Assembly (NCBI GenBank): GCA_963920685.1 | Contig: OY987332.1 | Coordinates: 67,493,504 to 67,557,503, forward strand | Source of the DNA: Polydrusus tereticollis | Lineage: Eukaryota > Arthropoda > Insecta > Coleoptera > Curculionidae | Direction: 5' to 3' | DNA length: 64,000 bases | Part shown: one piece after another, positions 39,641 to 52,599 of the stretch | How positions within the stretch are numbered: the first letter of the stretch is position 1 | Layout of the letters: each line of letters opens with the position of its first letter | Notes under the pieces: generated by a model | What the model was told of the DNA's origin: nothing | Seen by the model: only the letters and a program-made list of their open reading frames with translations | Databases searched by the model: none | Position numbers and translations under genes: made by a program

Positions 39641-41900
39641 TATTTCGGCAATTAAAATTTTTTCTAAGGGCATTAGTATGTCACAGAATTTATTTATACC
39701 CATATACGGCCTCAAATCTCCAGTTAGGCTATTTTGGATTTAATAATAATTTTTTTCCGAATTATTTGGGTACATACATTTTTTTTAAAGGCTCCAATGG
39801 CTCAACAAATCGACGGAAACCTGTTTACGGTCTAATACGTCGATTTACGCTATTTGCGGCTATTTGGGACATATTGGCTTGGTTCGGTCCCCCGTAAGAT
39901 AGAAAAAAATTATTTTCTAATTTATTTCGGCAATTAAAATTTTTTTTAAGGGCATTAGTATGTCACAGAATTTATTTATACCCATATACGGCCTCAAATC
40001 TCCAGTTAGGCTATTTTGGATTTAATAATAATTTTTTTCCGAATTATTTGGGTACATACATTTTTTTTTAAAGGCTCAAATGGCTCAACAAATCGACGGA
40101 AACCTGTTTACGGTCTAGTACGTCGATTTACGCTATTTGCGGCCATTTGGGACATATTGGCTTGGTTCGGTCCCCCGTATGATGGAAAAAAATTATTTTC
40201 TAATTTATTTCGGCAATTAAAATTTTTTTTAAGGGCATTAGTATGTCACAGAATTTATTTATATCCATATACGGCCTCAAATCTCCAGTTAGGCTATTTT
40301 GGATTTAATAATAATTTTTTTCCGAATTATTTGGGTACATACATTTTTTTTAAAGGCTCCAATGGCTCAACAAATCGACGGAAACCTGTTTACGGTCTAA
40401 TACGTCGATTTACGCTATTTGCGGCTATTTGGGACATATTGGCTTGGTTCGGTCCTCCGTAAGATAGAAAAAAATTATTTTCTAATTTATTTCGGCAATT
40501 AAAATTTTTTTTAAGGGCATTAGTATGTCACAGAATTTATTTATACCCATATACGGCCTCAAATCTCCAGTTAGGCTATTTTGGATTTAATAATAATTTT
40601 TTTCCGAATTATTTGGGTACATACATTTTTTTTTAAAAGCTCAAATGGCTCAACAAATCGACGGAAACCTGTTTACGGTCTAATACGTCGATTTACGCTA
40701 TTTGCGGCTATTTGGGACATATTGGCTTGGTTCGGTCCCCCGTAAGATGGAAAAAAATTATTTTCTAATTCATTTCGGCGAATAAAAATTTTTTTAAGGG
40801 CATTATAGTATGTCAAAGAATTTATTTATACCCATATACGGCCTCAAATCTCTAGTTAGGCTATTTTGGATTTAATAATAATTTTTTTCCGAATTATTTG
40901 GGTACATACATTTTTTTTTAAAGGCTCAAATTGCTCAACAAATCGACGGAAACCTGTTTACGGTCTAATACGTCGATTTACGCTATTTGCGGCTATTTGG
41001 GACATATTGGCTTGGTTCGGTCCCCCGTAAGATAGAAAAAAATTATTTTCTAATTTATTTCGGCGAATAAAATTTTTTTTAAGGGCATTAGTATGTCACA
41101 GAATTTATTTATACCCATATACGGCCTCAAATCTCCAGTTAGGCTATTTTGGATTTAATAATAATTTTTTTCCGAATTATTTGGGTACATACATTTTTTT
41201 TTAAAGGCTCAAATGGCTCAACAAATCGACGGAAACCTGTTTACGGTCTAATACGTCGATTTACGCTATTTGCGGCTATTTGGGACATATTGGCTTGGTT
41301 CGGTCCCCCGTAAGATAGAAAAAAATTATTTTCTAATTTATTCCGGCAATTAAAATTTTTTTTAAGGGCATTAGTATGTCACAGAATTTATTTATACCCA
41401 TATACGGCCTCAAATCTCCAGTTAGGCTATTTTGGATTTAATAATAATTTTTTTCCGAATTATTTGGGTACATACATTTTTTTTAAAGGCTCCAATGGCT
41501 CAACAAATCGACGGAAACCTGTTTACGGTCTAATACGTCGATTTACGCTATTTGCGGCTATTTGGGACATATTGGCTTGGTTCGGTCCCCCGTAAGATAG
41601 AAAAAAATTATTTTCTAATTTATTTCGGCAATTAAAATTTTTTTTAAGGGCATTAGTATGTCACAGAATTTATTTATACCCATATACGGCCTCAAATCTC
41701 CAGTTAGGCTATTTTGGATTTAATAATAATTTTTTTCCGAATTATTTGGGTACATACATTTTTTTTTAAAGGCTCAAATGGCTCAACAAATCGACGGAAA
41801 CCTGTTTACGGTCTAATACGTCGATTTACGCTATTTGCGGCCATTTGGGACATATTGGCTTGGTTCGGTCCCCCGTAAGATGGAAAAAAATTATTTTCTA
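39640..41900 (+). repeat. Satellite block with a distant copy 12.15 kb away
   Basis: Markers from about 40.75 to 41.4 kb recur about 12151-12153 bp downstream (43 monomers). These are aattcatttcgg (40768 and 52921), caaattgctc (near 40928 and 53080) and attccggc (41340 and 53491). The 2-bp difference comes from an extra ta at 40801-40810 (cattatagta). Other private changes are gtctagtacg near 40115 and ccccgtatgatgg near 40175; the latter removes a stop in one frame. No gene is seen. Confidence 0.8.
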
Positions 41901-44900
41901 ATTTATTTCGGCGAATAAAAATTTTTTTATGGGCATTAGTATGTCAAAGAATTTGTTTATAACCATATACGGCCTCAAATCTCCAGTTAGGCTATTTTGG
42001 ATTTAATAATAATTTTTTTCCGAATTATTTGGGTACATACATTTTTTTTTAAAGGCTCAAATGGCTCAACAAATCGACGGAAACTGTTTACGGTCTAATA
42101 CGTCGATTTACGCTATTTGCGGCTATTTGGGACATATTGGCTTGGTTCGGTCCCCCGTAAGATGGAAAAAAATTATTTTCTAATTTATTTCGGCGAATAA
42201 AAATTTTTTTATGGGCATTAGTATGTCAAAGAATTTATTTATACCCATATACGGCCTCGAATCTCCAGTTAGGCTATTTTGGATTTAATAATAATTTTTT
42301 TCCGAATTATTTGGGTACATACATTTTTTTTTAAAGGCTCAAATGGCTCAACAAATCGACGGAAACCTGTTTACGGTCTAATACGTTGATTTACGCTATT
42401 TGCGGCCATTTGGGACATATTGGCTTGGTTCGGTCCCCCGTAAGATGGAAAAAAATTATTTTCTAATTTATTTCGGCAATTAAAATTTTTCTTAAGGGCA
42501 TTAGTATGTCACAGAATTTATTTATACCCATATACGGCCTCAATCTCCAGTTAGGCTATTTTGGATTTAATAATAATTTTTTTCCGAATTATTTGGGTAC
42601 ATACATTTTTTTTTAAAGGCTCAAATGGCTCAACAAATCGACGGAAACCTGTTTACGGTCTAATACGTCGATTTACGCTATTTGCGGCCATTTGGGACAT
42701 ATTGGCTTGGTTCGGTCCCCCGTAAGATGGAAAAAAATTATTTTCTAATTTATTTCGGCAATTAAAATTTTTTCTAAGGGCTTTAGTATGTCACAGAATC
42801 TATTTATACCCATATACGCTCTCAAATCTCCAGTTAGGTTATTTTGGATTTAATAATAATTTTTCTCCGAATTATTTGGGTACATACATTTTTTTTAAAG
42901 GCTCAAATGGCTCAACAAATCGACGGAAACCTGTTTACGGTCTAATACGTCGATTTACGCTATTTGCGGCTATTTGGGACATATTGGCGTGGTTCGGTCC
43001 CCCGTAAGATAGAAAAAAATTATTTTCTAATTTATTTCGGCAATTAAAATTTTTTTTAAGGGCATTAGTATGTCACAGAATTTATTTATACCCATATACA
43101 GGCCTCAAATCTCCAGTTAGGCTATTTTGGATTTAATAATAATTTTTTTCCGAATTATTTGGGTACATACATTTTTTTTTAAAGGCTCAAATGGCTCAAC
43201 AAATCGACGGAAACCTGTTTACGGTCTAATACGTTGATTTACGCTATTTGCGGCCATTTGGGACATATTGGCTTGGTTCGGTCCCCCGTAAGATGGAAAA
43301 AAATTATTTTCTAATTTATTTCGGCAATTAAAATTTTTCTTAAGGGCATTAGTATGTCACAGAATTTATTTATACCCATATACGGCCTCAAATCTCCAGT
43401 TAGGCTATTTTGGATTTAATAATAATTTTTTTCCGAATTATTTGGGTACATACATTTTTTTTTAAAGGCTCAAATGGCTCAACAAATCGACGGAAACCTG
43501 TTTACGGTCTAATACGTCGATTTACGCTATTTGCGGCCATTTGGGACATATTGGCTTGGTTCGGTCCCCCGTAAGATGGAAAAAAAATATTTTCTAATTT
43601 ATTTCAGCAATTAAAATTTTTTCTAAGGGCTTTAGTATGTCACAGAATCTATTTATACCCATATACGCTCTCAAATCTCCAGTTAGGTTATTTTGGATTT
43701 AATAATAATTTTTCTCCGAATTATTTGGGTACATACATTTTTTTTAAAGGCTCAAATGGCTCAACAAATCGACGGAAACCTGTTTACGGTCTAATACGTC
43801 GATTTACGCTATTTGCGGCCATTTGGGACATATTGGCTTGGTTCGGTCCCCCGTAAGATAGAAAAAAATTATTTTCTAATTTATTTCGGCAATTAAAATT
43901 TTTTTTAAGGGCATTAGTATGTCACAGAATTTATTTATACCCATATACGGCCTCAAATCTCCAGTTAGGCTATTTTGGATTTAATAATAATTTTTTTCCG
44001 AATTATTTGGGTACATACATTTTTTTTTAAAGGCTCAAATGGCTCAACAAATCGACGGAAACCTGTTTACGGTCTAATACGTCGATTTACGCTATTTGCG
44101 GCCATTTGGGACATATTGGCTTGGTTCGGTCCCCCGTAAGATGGAAAAAAATTATTTTCTAATTTATTTCGGCGAATAAAAATTTTTTTATGGGCATTAG
44201 TATGTCAAAGAATTTGTTTATACCCATATACGGCCTCAAATCTCCAGTTAGGCTATTTTGGATTTAATAATAATTTTTTTCCGAATTATTTGGGTACATA
44301 CATTTTTTTTTAAAGGCTCAAATGGCTCAACAAATCGACGGAAACTGTTTACGGTCTAATACGTCGATTTACGCTATTTGCGGCTATTTGGGACATATTG
44401 GCTTGGTTCGGTCCCCCGTAAGATGGAAAAAAATTATTTTCTAATTTATTTCGGCGAATAAAAATTTTTTTATGGGCATTAGTATGTCAAAGAATTTATT
44501 TATACCCATATACGGCCTCAAATCTCCAGTTAGGCTATTTTGGATTTAATAATAATTTTTTTCCGAATTATTTGGGTACATACATTTTTTTTTAAAGGCT
44601 CAAATGGCTCAACAAATCGACGGAAACCTGTTTACGGTCTAATACGTTGATTTACGCTATTTGCGGCCATTTGGGACATATTGGCTTGGTTCGGTCCCCC
44701 GTAAGATGGAAAAAAATTATTTTCTAATTTATTTCGGCAATTAAAATTTTTCTTAAGGGCATTAGTATGTCACAGAATTTATTTATACCCATATACGGCC
44801 TCAAATCTCCAGTTAGGCTATTTTGGATTTAATAATAATTTTTTTCCGAATTATTTGGGTACATACATTTTTTTTTAAAGGCTCAAATGGCTCAACAAAT

Positions 44901-46420
44901 CGACGGAAACCTGTTTACGGTCTAATACGTCGATTTACGCTATTTGCGGCCATTTGGGACATATTGGCTTGGTTCGGTCCCCCGTAAGATGGAAAAAAAT
45001 TATTTTCTAATTTATTTCGGCAATTAAAATTTTTTCTAAGGGCTTTAGTATGTCACAGAATCTATTTATACCCATATACGCTCTCAAATCTCCAGTTAGG
45101 TTATTTTGGATTTAATAATAATTTTTCTCCGAATTATTTGGGTACATACATTTTTTTTAAAGGCTCAAATGGCTCAACAAATCGACGGAAACCTGTTTAC
45201 GGTCTAATACGTCGATTTACGCTATTTGCGGCTATTTGGGACATATTGGCGTGGTTCGGTCCCCCGTAAGATAGAAAAAAATTATTTTCTAATTTATTTC
45301 GGCAATTAAAATTTTTTTTAAGGGCATTAGTATGTCACAGAATTTATTTATACCCATATACGGCCTCAAATCTCCAGTTAGGCTATTTTGGATTTAATAA
45401 TAATTTTTTTCCGAATTATTTGGGTACATACATTTTTTTTTAAAGGCTCAAATGGCTCAACAAATCGACGGAAACCTGTTTACGGTCTAGTTGATTTACG
45501 CTATTTGCGGCCATTTGGGACATATTGGCTTGGTTCGGTCCCCCGTAAGATGGAAAAAAATTATTTTCTAATTTATTTCGGCAATTAAAATTTTTCTTAA
45601 GGGCATTAGTATGTCACAGAATTTATTTATACCCATATACGGCCTCAAATCTCCAGTTAGGCTATTTTGGATTTAATAATAATTTTTTTCCGAATTATTT
45701 GGGTACATACATTTTTTTTTAAAGGCTCAAATGGCTCAACAAATCGACGGAAACCTGTTTACGGTCTAATACGTCGATTTACGCTATTTGCGGCTATTTG
45801 GGACATATTGGCGTGGTTCGGTCCCCCGTAAGATAGAAAAAAATTATTTTCTAATTTATTTCGGCAATTAAAATTTTTTTTAAGGGCATTAGTATGTCAC
45901 AGAATTTATTTATACCCATATACGGCCTCAAATCTCCAGTTAGGCTATTTTGGATTTAATAATAATTTTTTTCCGAATTATTTGGGTACATACATTTTTT
46001 TTTAAAGGCTCAAATGGCTCAACAAATCGACGGAAACCTGTTTACGGTCTAATACGTCGATTTGCGCTATTTGCGGCTATTTGGGACATATTGGCTTGGT
46101 TCGGTCCCCCGTAAGATGGAAAAAAATTATTTTCTAATTTATTTCGGCGAATAAAATTTTTTTTAAGGGCATTAGTATGTCACAGAATTTATTTATACCC
46201 ATATACGGCCTCAAAACTCCAGTTAGGCTCTTTTGGATTTAATAATAATTTTTTTCCGAATTATTTGGGTACATACATTTTTTTTTAAAGGCTCAAATGG
46301 CTCAACAAATCGACGGAAACCTGTTTACGGTCTAATACGTCGATCTACGCTATTTGCGGCTATTTGGGACATATTGGCTTGGTTCGGTCCCCCGTAAGAT
46401 GGAAAAAAATTATTTTCTAA
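41900..46420 (+). repeat. 8-monomer (2261 bp) duplication
   Basis: Rare markers recur 2261-2262 bp apart: the one-base loss gaaactgttt (42081 and 44342) and the ggctttagt monomer (C at 42781 and 45043). The surrounding order of atgggcatta, cgttgattt and tttttcttaagg monomers also matches. Within this region a further ggctttagt copy lies at 43630, three monomers (849 bp) after the first. Copy 2 carries the 4-bp deletion at 45489/45490. Private changes include gtttataacc near 41956 and catatacaggcc near 43094. Confidence 0.8.
45477..45500 (+). repeat. 4-bp deletion in a monomer
   Basis: The usual ggtctaatacgttgatt reads ggtctagttgatt; four bases (atac) are missing between 45489 and 45490. The deletion shifts frame and creates a chance open frame across this monomer. 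It also removes part of the right arm of the 9-bp dyad. It is seen once in the window. Confidence 0.9.
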
Positions 46421-49400
46421 TTTATTTCGGCAATTAAAATTTTTTTTATGGGCATTAGTATGTCACAGAATTTATTTATACCCATATACGGCCTCAAATC
46501 TCCAGTTAGGCTATTTTGGATTTAATAATAATTTTTTTCCGAATTATTTGGGTACATACATTTTTTTTTAAAGGCTCAAATGGCTCAACAAATCGACGGA
46601 ATCCTGTTTACGGTCTAATACGTCGATTTACGCTATTTGCGGCTATTTGGGACATATTGGCTTGGTTCGGTCCTCCGTAAGATAGAAAAAAATTATTTTC
46701 TAATTTATTCCGGCAATTAAAATTTTTTTTTAGGGCATTAGTATGTCACAGAATTTATTTATACCCATATACGGTCTCAAATCTCCAGGTAGGCTATTTT
46801 GGATTTAATAATAATTTTTTTCCGAATTATTTGGGTACATACATTTTTTTTAAAGGCTCCAATGGCTCAACAAATCGACGGAAACCTGTTTACGGTCTAA
46901 TACGTCGATTTACGCTATTTGCGGCTATTTGGGACATATTGGCTTGGTTCGGTCCCCCGTAAGATAGAAAAAAATTATTTTCTAATTTATTTCGGCAATT
47001 AAAATTTTTTTTAAGGGCATTAGTATGTCACAGAATTTATTTATACCCATATACGGCCTCAAATCTCCAGTTAGGCTATTTTGGATTTAATAATAATTTT
47101 TTTCCGAATTATTTGGGTACATACATTTTTTTTTAAAGGCTCAAATGTCTCAACAAATCGACGGAAACCTGTTTACGGTCTAATACGTCGATTTACGCTA
47201 TTTGCGGCCATTTGGGACATATTGGCTTGGTTCGGTCCCCCGTAAGATGGAAAAAAATTATTTTCTAATTTATTTCGGCGAATAAAAATTTTTTTATGGG
47301 CATTAGTATGTCAAAGAATTTATTTATACCCATATACGGCCTCAAATCTCCAGTTAGGCTATTTTGGATTTAATAATAATTTTTTTCCGAATTATTTGGG
47401 TACATACATTTTTTTTAAAGGCTCAAATGGCTCAACAAATCGACGGAATCCTGTTTACGGTCTAATACGTCGATTTACGCTATTTGCGGCTATTTGGGAC
47501 ATATTGGCTTGGTTCGGTCCCCCGTAAGATAGAAAAAAATTATTTTCTAATTTATTTCGGCGAATAAAAATTTTTTTAAGGGCATTAGTATGTCAAAGAA
47601 TTTATTTATACCCATATACGGCCTCGAATCTCCAGTTAGGCTATTTTGGATTTAATAATAATTTTTTTCCGAATTATTTGGGTACATACATTTTTTTTTA
47701 AAGGCTCAAATGGCTCAACAAATCGACGGAAACCTGTTTACGGTCTAATACGTTGATTTACGCTATTTGCGGCCATTTGGGACATATTGGCTTGGTTCGG
47801 TCCCCCGTAAGATGGAAAAAAATTATTTTCTAATTTATTTCGGCAATTAAAATTTTTCTTAAGGGCATTAGTATGTCACAGAATTTATTTATACCCATAT
47901 ACGGCCTCAAATCTCCAGTTAGGCTATTTTGGATTTAATAATAATTTTTTTCCGAATTATTTGGGTACATACATTTTTTTTTAAAGGCTCAAATGGCTCA
48001 ACAAATCGACGGAAACCTGTTTACGGTCTAATACGTCGATTTACGCTATTTGCGGCCATTTGGGACATATTGGCTTGGTTCGGTCCCCCGTAAGATGGAA
48101 AAAAATTATTTTCTAATTTATTTCGGCAATTAAAATTTTTTCTAAGGGCTTTAGTATGTCACAGAATCTATTTATACCCATATACGCTCTCAAATCTCCA
48201 GTTAGGTTATTTTGGATTTAATAATAATTTTTCTCCGAATTATTTGGGTACATACATTTTTTTTAAAGGCTCAAATGGCTCAACAAATCGACGGAAACCT
48301 GTTTACGGTCTAATACGTCGATTTACGCTATTTGCGGCTATTTGGGACATATTGGCGTGGTTCGGTCCCCCGTAAGATAGAAAAAAATTATTTTCTAATT
48401 TATTTCGGCAATTAAAATTTTTTTTAAGGGCATTAGTATGTCACAGAATTTATTTATACCCATATACGGCCTCAAATCTCCAGTTAGGCTATTTTGGATT
48501 TAATAATAATTTTTTTCCGAATTATTTGGGTACATACATTTTTTTTTAAAGGCTCAAATGGCTCAACAAATCGACGGAAACCTGTTTACGGTCTAATACG
48601 TTGATTTACGCTATTTGCGGCCATTTGGGACATATTGGCTTGGTTCGGTCCCCCGTAAGATGGAAAAAAATTATTTTCTAATTTATTTCGGCAATTAAAA
48701 TTTTTCTTAAGGGCATTAGTATGTCACAGAATTTATTTATACCCATATACGGCCTCAAATCTCCAGTTAGGCTATTTTGGATTTAATAATAATTTTTTTC
48801 CGAATTATTTGGGTACATACATTTTTTTTTTAAAGGCTCAAATGGCTCAACAAATCGACGGAAACCTGTTTACGGTCTAATACGTCGATTTACGCTATTT
48901 GCGGCCATTTGGGACATATTGGCTTGGTTCGGTCCCCCGTAAGATGGAAAAAAATTATTTTCTAATTTATTTCAGCAATTAAAATTTTTTCTAAGGGCTT
49001 TAGTATGTCACAGAATCTATTTATACCCATATACGCTCTCAAATCTCCAGTTAGGTTATTTTGGATTTAATAATAATTTTTCTCCGAATTATTTGGGTAC
49101 ATACATTTTTTTTAAAGGCTCAAATGGCTCAACAAATCGACGGAAACCTGTTTACGGTCTAATACGTCGATTTACGCTATTTGCGGCTATTTGGGACATA
49201 TTGGCGTGGTTCGGTCCCCCGTAAGATAGAAAAAAATTATTTTCTAATTTATTTCGGCAATTAAAATTTTTTTTAAGGGCATTAGTATGTCACAGAATTT
49301 ATTTATACCCATATACGGCCTCAAATCTCCAGTTAGGCTATTTTGGATTTAATAATAATTTTTTTCCGAATTATTTGGGTACATACATTTTTTTTTAAAG

Positions 49401-50800
49401 GCTCAAATGGCTCAACAAATCGACGGAAACCTGTTTACGGTCTAATACGTCGATTTGCGCTATTTGCGGCTATTTGGGACATATTGGCTTGGTTCGGTCC
49501 CCCGTAAGATGGAAAAAAATTATTTTCTAATTTATTTCGGCGAATAAAATTTTTTTTAAGGGCATTAGTATGTCACAGAATTTATTTATACCCATATACG
49601 GCCTCAAAACTCTAGTTAGGCTCTTTTGGATTTAATAATAATTTTTTTCCGAATTATTTGGGTACATACATTTTTTTTTAAAGGCTCAAATGGCTCAACA
49701 AATCGACGGAAACCTGTTTACGGTCTAATACGTCGATCTACGCTATTTGCGGCTATTTGGGACATATTGGCTTGGTTCGGTCCCCCGTAAGATGGAAAAA
49801 AATTATTTTCTAATTTATTTCGGCAATTAAAATTTTTTTTATGGGCATTAGTATGTCACAGAATTTATTTATACCCATATACGGCCTCAAATCTCCAGTT
49901 AGGCTATTTTGGATTTAATAATAATTTTTTTCCGAATTATTTGGGTACATACATTTTTTTTTAAAGGCTCAAATGGCTCAACAAATCGACGGAATCCTGT
50001 TTACGGTCTAATACGTCGATTTACGCTATTTGCGGCTATTTGGGACCTATTGGCTTGGTTCGGTCCTCCGTAAGATAGAAAAAAATTATTTTCTAATTTA
50101 TTCCGGCAATTAAAATTTTTTTTTAGGGCATTAGTATGTCACAGAATTTATTTATACCCATATACGGTCTCAAATCTCCAGGTAGGCTATTTTGGATTTA
50201 ATAATAATTTTTTTCCGAATTATTTGGGTACATACATTTTTTTTAAAGGCTCCAATGGCTCAACAAATCGACGGAAACCTGTTTACGGTCTAATACGTCG
50301 ATTTACGCTATTTGCGGCTATTTGGGACATATTGGCTTGGTTCGGTCCCCCGTAAGATAGAAAAAAATTATTTTCTAATTTATTTCGGCAATTAAAATTT
50401 TTTTTAAGGGCATTAGTATGTCACAGAATTTATTTATACCCATATACGGCCTCAAATCTCCAGTTAGGCTATTTTGGATTTAATAATAATTTTTTTCCGA
50501 ATTATTTGGGTACATACATTTTTTTTTAAAGGCTCAAATGGCTCAACAAATCGACGGAAACCTGTTTACGGTCTAATACGTCGATTTACGCTATTTGCGG
50601 CCATTTGGGACATATTGGCTTGGTTCGGTCCCCCGTAAGATGGAAAAAAATTATTTTCTAATTTATTTCGGCGAATAAAAATTTTTTTATGGGCATTAGT
50701 ATGTCAAAGAATTTATTTATACCCATATACGGCCTCAAATCTCCAGTTAGGCTATTTTGGATTTAATAATAATTTTTTTCCCAATTATTTGGGTACATAC
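45900..50800 (+). repeat. 12-monomer (3393 bp) duplication
   Basis: A distinctive run of monomers appears at about 45.9-47.4 kb and again at about 49.3-50.8 kb. Its order is gatttgcgc (46059 and 49452), caaaactc with gctcttttgg, gatctacgc, tttttatgggc, ggaatcctg, ggtcctccg, attccggc and acggtctcaaatc (46771 and 50164). The offset is 3393 bp throughout. The second copy has private changes such as gacctattgg near 50045 and caaaactctag near 49608. The first part of this run occurs a third time at 51.7-52.35 kb and begins again at 63581, at the window edge. Confidence 0.85.
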
Positions 50801-52350
50801 ATTTTTTTTTAAAGGCTCAAATGGCTCAACAAATCGACGGAAACTGTTTACGGTCTAATACGTCGATTTACGCTATTTGCGGCTATTTGGGACATATTGG
50901 CTTGGTTCGGTCCCCCGTAAGATGGAAAAAAATTATTTTCTAATTTATTTCGGCGAATAAAAATTTTTTTATGGGCATTAGTATGTCAAAGAATTTATTT
51001 ATACCCATATACGGCCTCAAATCTCCAGTTAGGCTATTTTGGATTTAATAATAATTTTTTTCCGAATTATTTTGGTACATACATTTTTTTTTAAAGGCTC
51101 AAATGGCTCAACAAATCGACGGAAACCTGTTTACGGTCTAATACGTCGATTTACGCTATTTGCGGCCATTTGGGACATATTGGCTTGGTTCGGTCCCCCG
51201 TAAGATGGAAAAAAATTATTTTCTAATTTATTTCGGCAATTAAAATTTTTTCTAAGGGCTTTAGTATGTCACAGAATCTATTTATACCCATATACGCTCT
51301 CAAATCTCCAGTTAGGTTATTTTGGATTTAATAATAATTTTTCTCCGAATTATTTGGGTACATACATTTTTTTAAAGGCTCAAATGGCTCAACAAATCGA
51401 CGGAAACCTGTTTACGGTCTAATACGTCGATTTACGCTATTTGCGGCTATTTGGGACATATTGGCGTGGTTCGGTCCCCCGTAAGATAGAAAAAAATTAT
51501 TTTCTAATTTATTTCGGCAATTAAAATTTTTTTTAAGGGCATTAGTATGTCACAGAATTTATTTATACCCATATACGGCCTCAAATCTCCAGTTAGGCTA
51601 TTTTGGATTTAATAATAATTTTTTTCCGAATTATTTGGGTACATACATTTTTTTTTAAAGGCTCAAATGGCTCAACAAATCGACGGAAACCTGTTTACGG
51701 TCTAATACGTCGATTTGCGCTATTTGCGGCTATTTGGGACATATTGGCTTGGTTCGGTCCCCCGTAAGATGGAAAAAAATTATTTTCTAATTTATTTCGG
51801 CGAATAAAATTTTTTTTAAGGGCATTAGTATGTCACAGAATTTATTTATACCCATATACGGCCTCAAAACTCCAGTTAGGCTCTTTTGGATTTAATAATA
51901 ATTTTTTTCCGAATTATTTGGGTACATACATTTTTTTTTAAAGGCTCAAATGGCTCAACAAATCGACGGAAACCTGTTTACGGTCTAATACGTCGATCTA
52001 CGCTATTTGCGGCTATTTGGGACATATTGGCTTGGTTCGGTCCCCCGTAAGATGGAAAAAAATTATTTTCTAATTTATTTCGGCAATTAAAATTTTTTTT
52101 ATGGGCATTAGTATGTCACAGAATTTATTTATACCCATATACGGCCTCAAATCTCCAGTTAGGCTATTTTGGATTTAATAATAATTTTTTTCCGAATTAT
52201 TTGGGTACATACATTTTTTTTTAAAGGCTCAAATGGCTCAACAAATCGACGGAATCCTGTTTACGGTCTAATACGTCGATTTACGCTATTTGCGGCTATT
52301 TGGGACATATTGGCTTGGTTCGGTCCTCCGTAAGATAGAAAAAAATTATT
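48900..52350 (+). repeat. 8-monomer (about 2261 bp) duplication, second instance
   Basis: The ggctttagt monomer at 48998 recurs at 51259, gatttgcgc at 49452 recurs at 51712, and ggaatcctg and ggtcctccg follow at the same offset. Similarity stops near 50090/52355, where copy 1 has attccggc and copy 2 the usual atttcggc. Its length equals the 8-mer at 41.9-46.4 kb, but the monomer contents are different. Confidence 0.78.
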
Positions 52351-52599
52351 TTCTAATTTATTTCGGCAATTAAAATTTTTTTTAAGGGCATTAGTATGTC
52401 ACAGAATTTATTTATACCCATATACGGCCTCAAATCTCCAGTTAGGCTATTTTGGATTTAATAATAATTTTTTTCCGAATTATTTGGGTACATACATTTT
52501 TTTTAAAGGCTCAAATGGCTCAACAAATCGACGGAAACCTGTTTACGGTCTAATACGTCGATTTACGCTATTTGCGGCTATTTGGGACATATTGGCTTG

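Noticed and set aside
40016..40462. A 148-codon open frame starting MDLIIIFF, with shorter relatives at 33513-33851 and 45388-45588.
   Set aside because: They are satellite sequence read in one frame. They exist only where a single copy lost the usual stop at ccccgtaag (ccccgcaag near 33671, ccccgtatg near 40175) or has a small deletion (45489/45490). The 'protein' repeats with the monomer and has no start context or domain.
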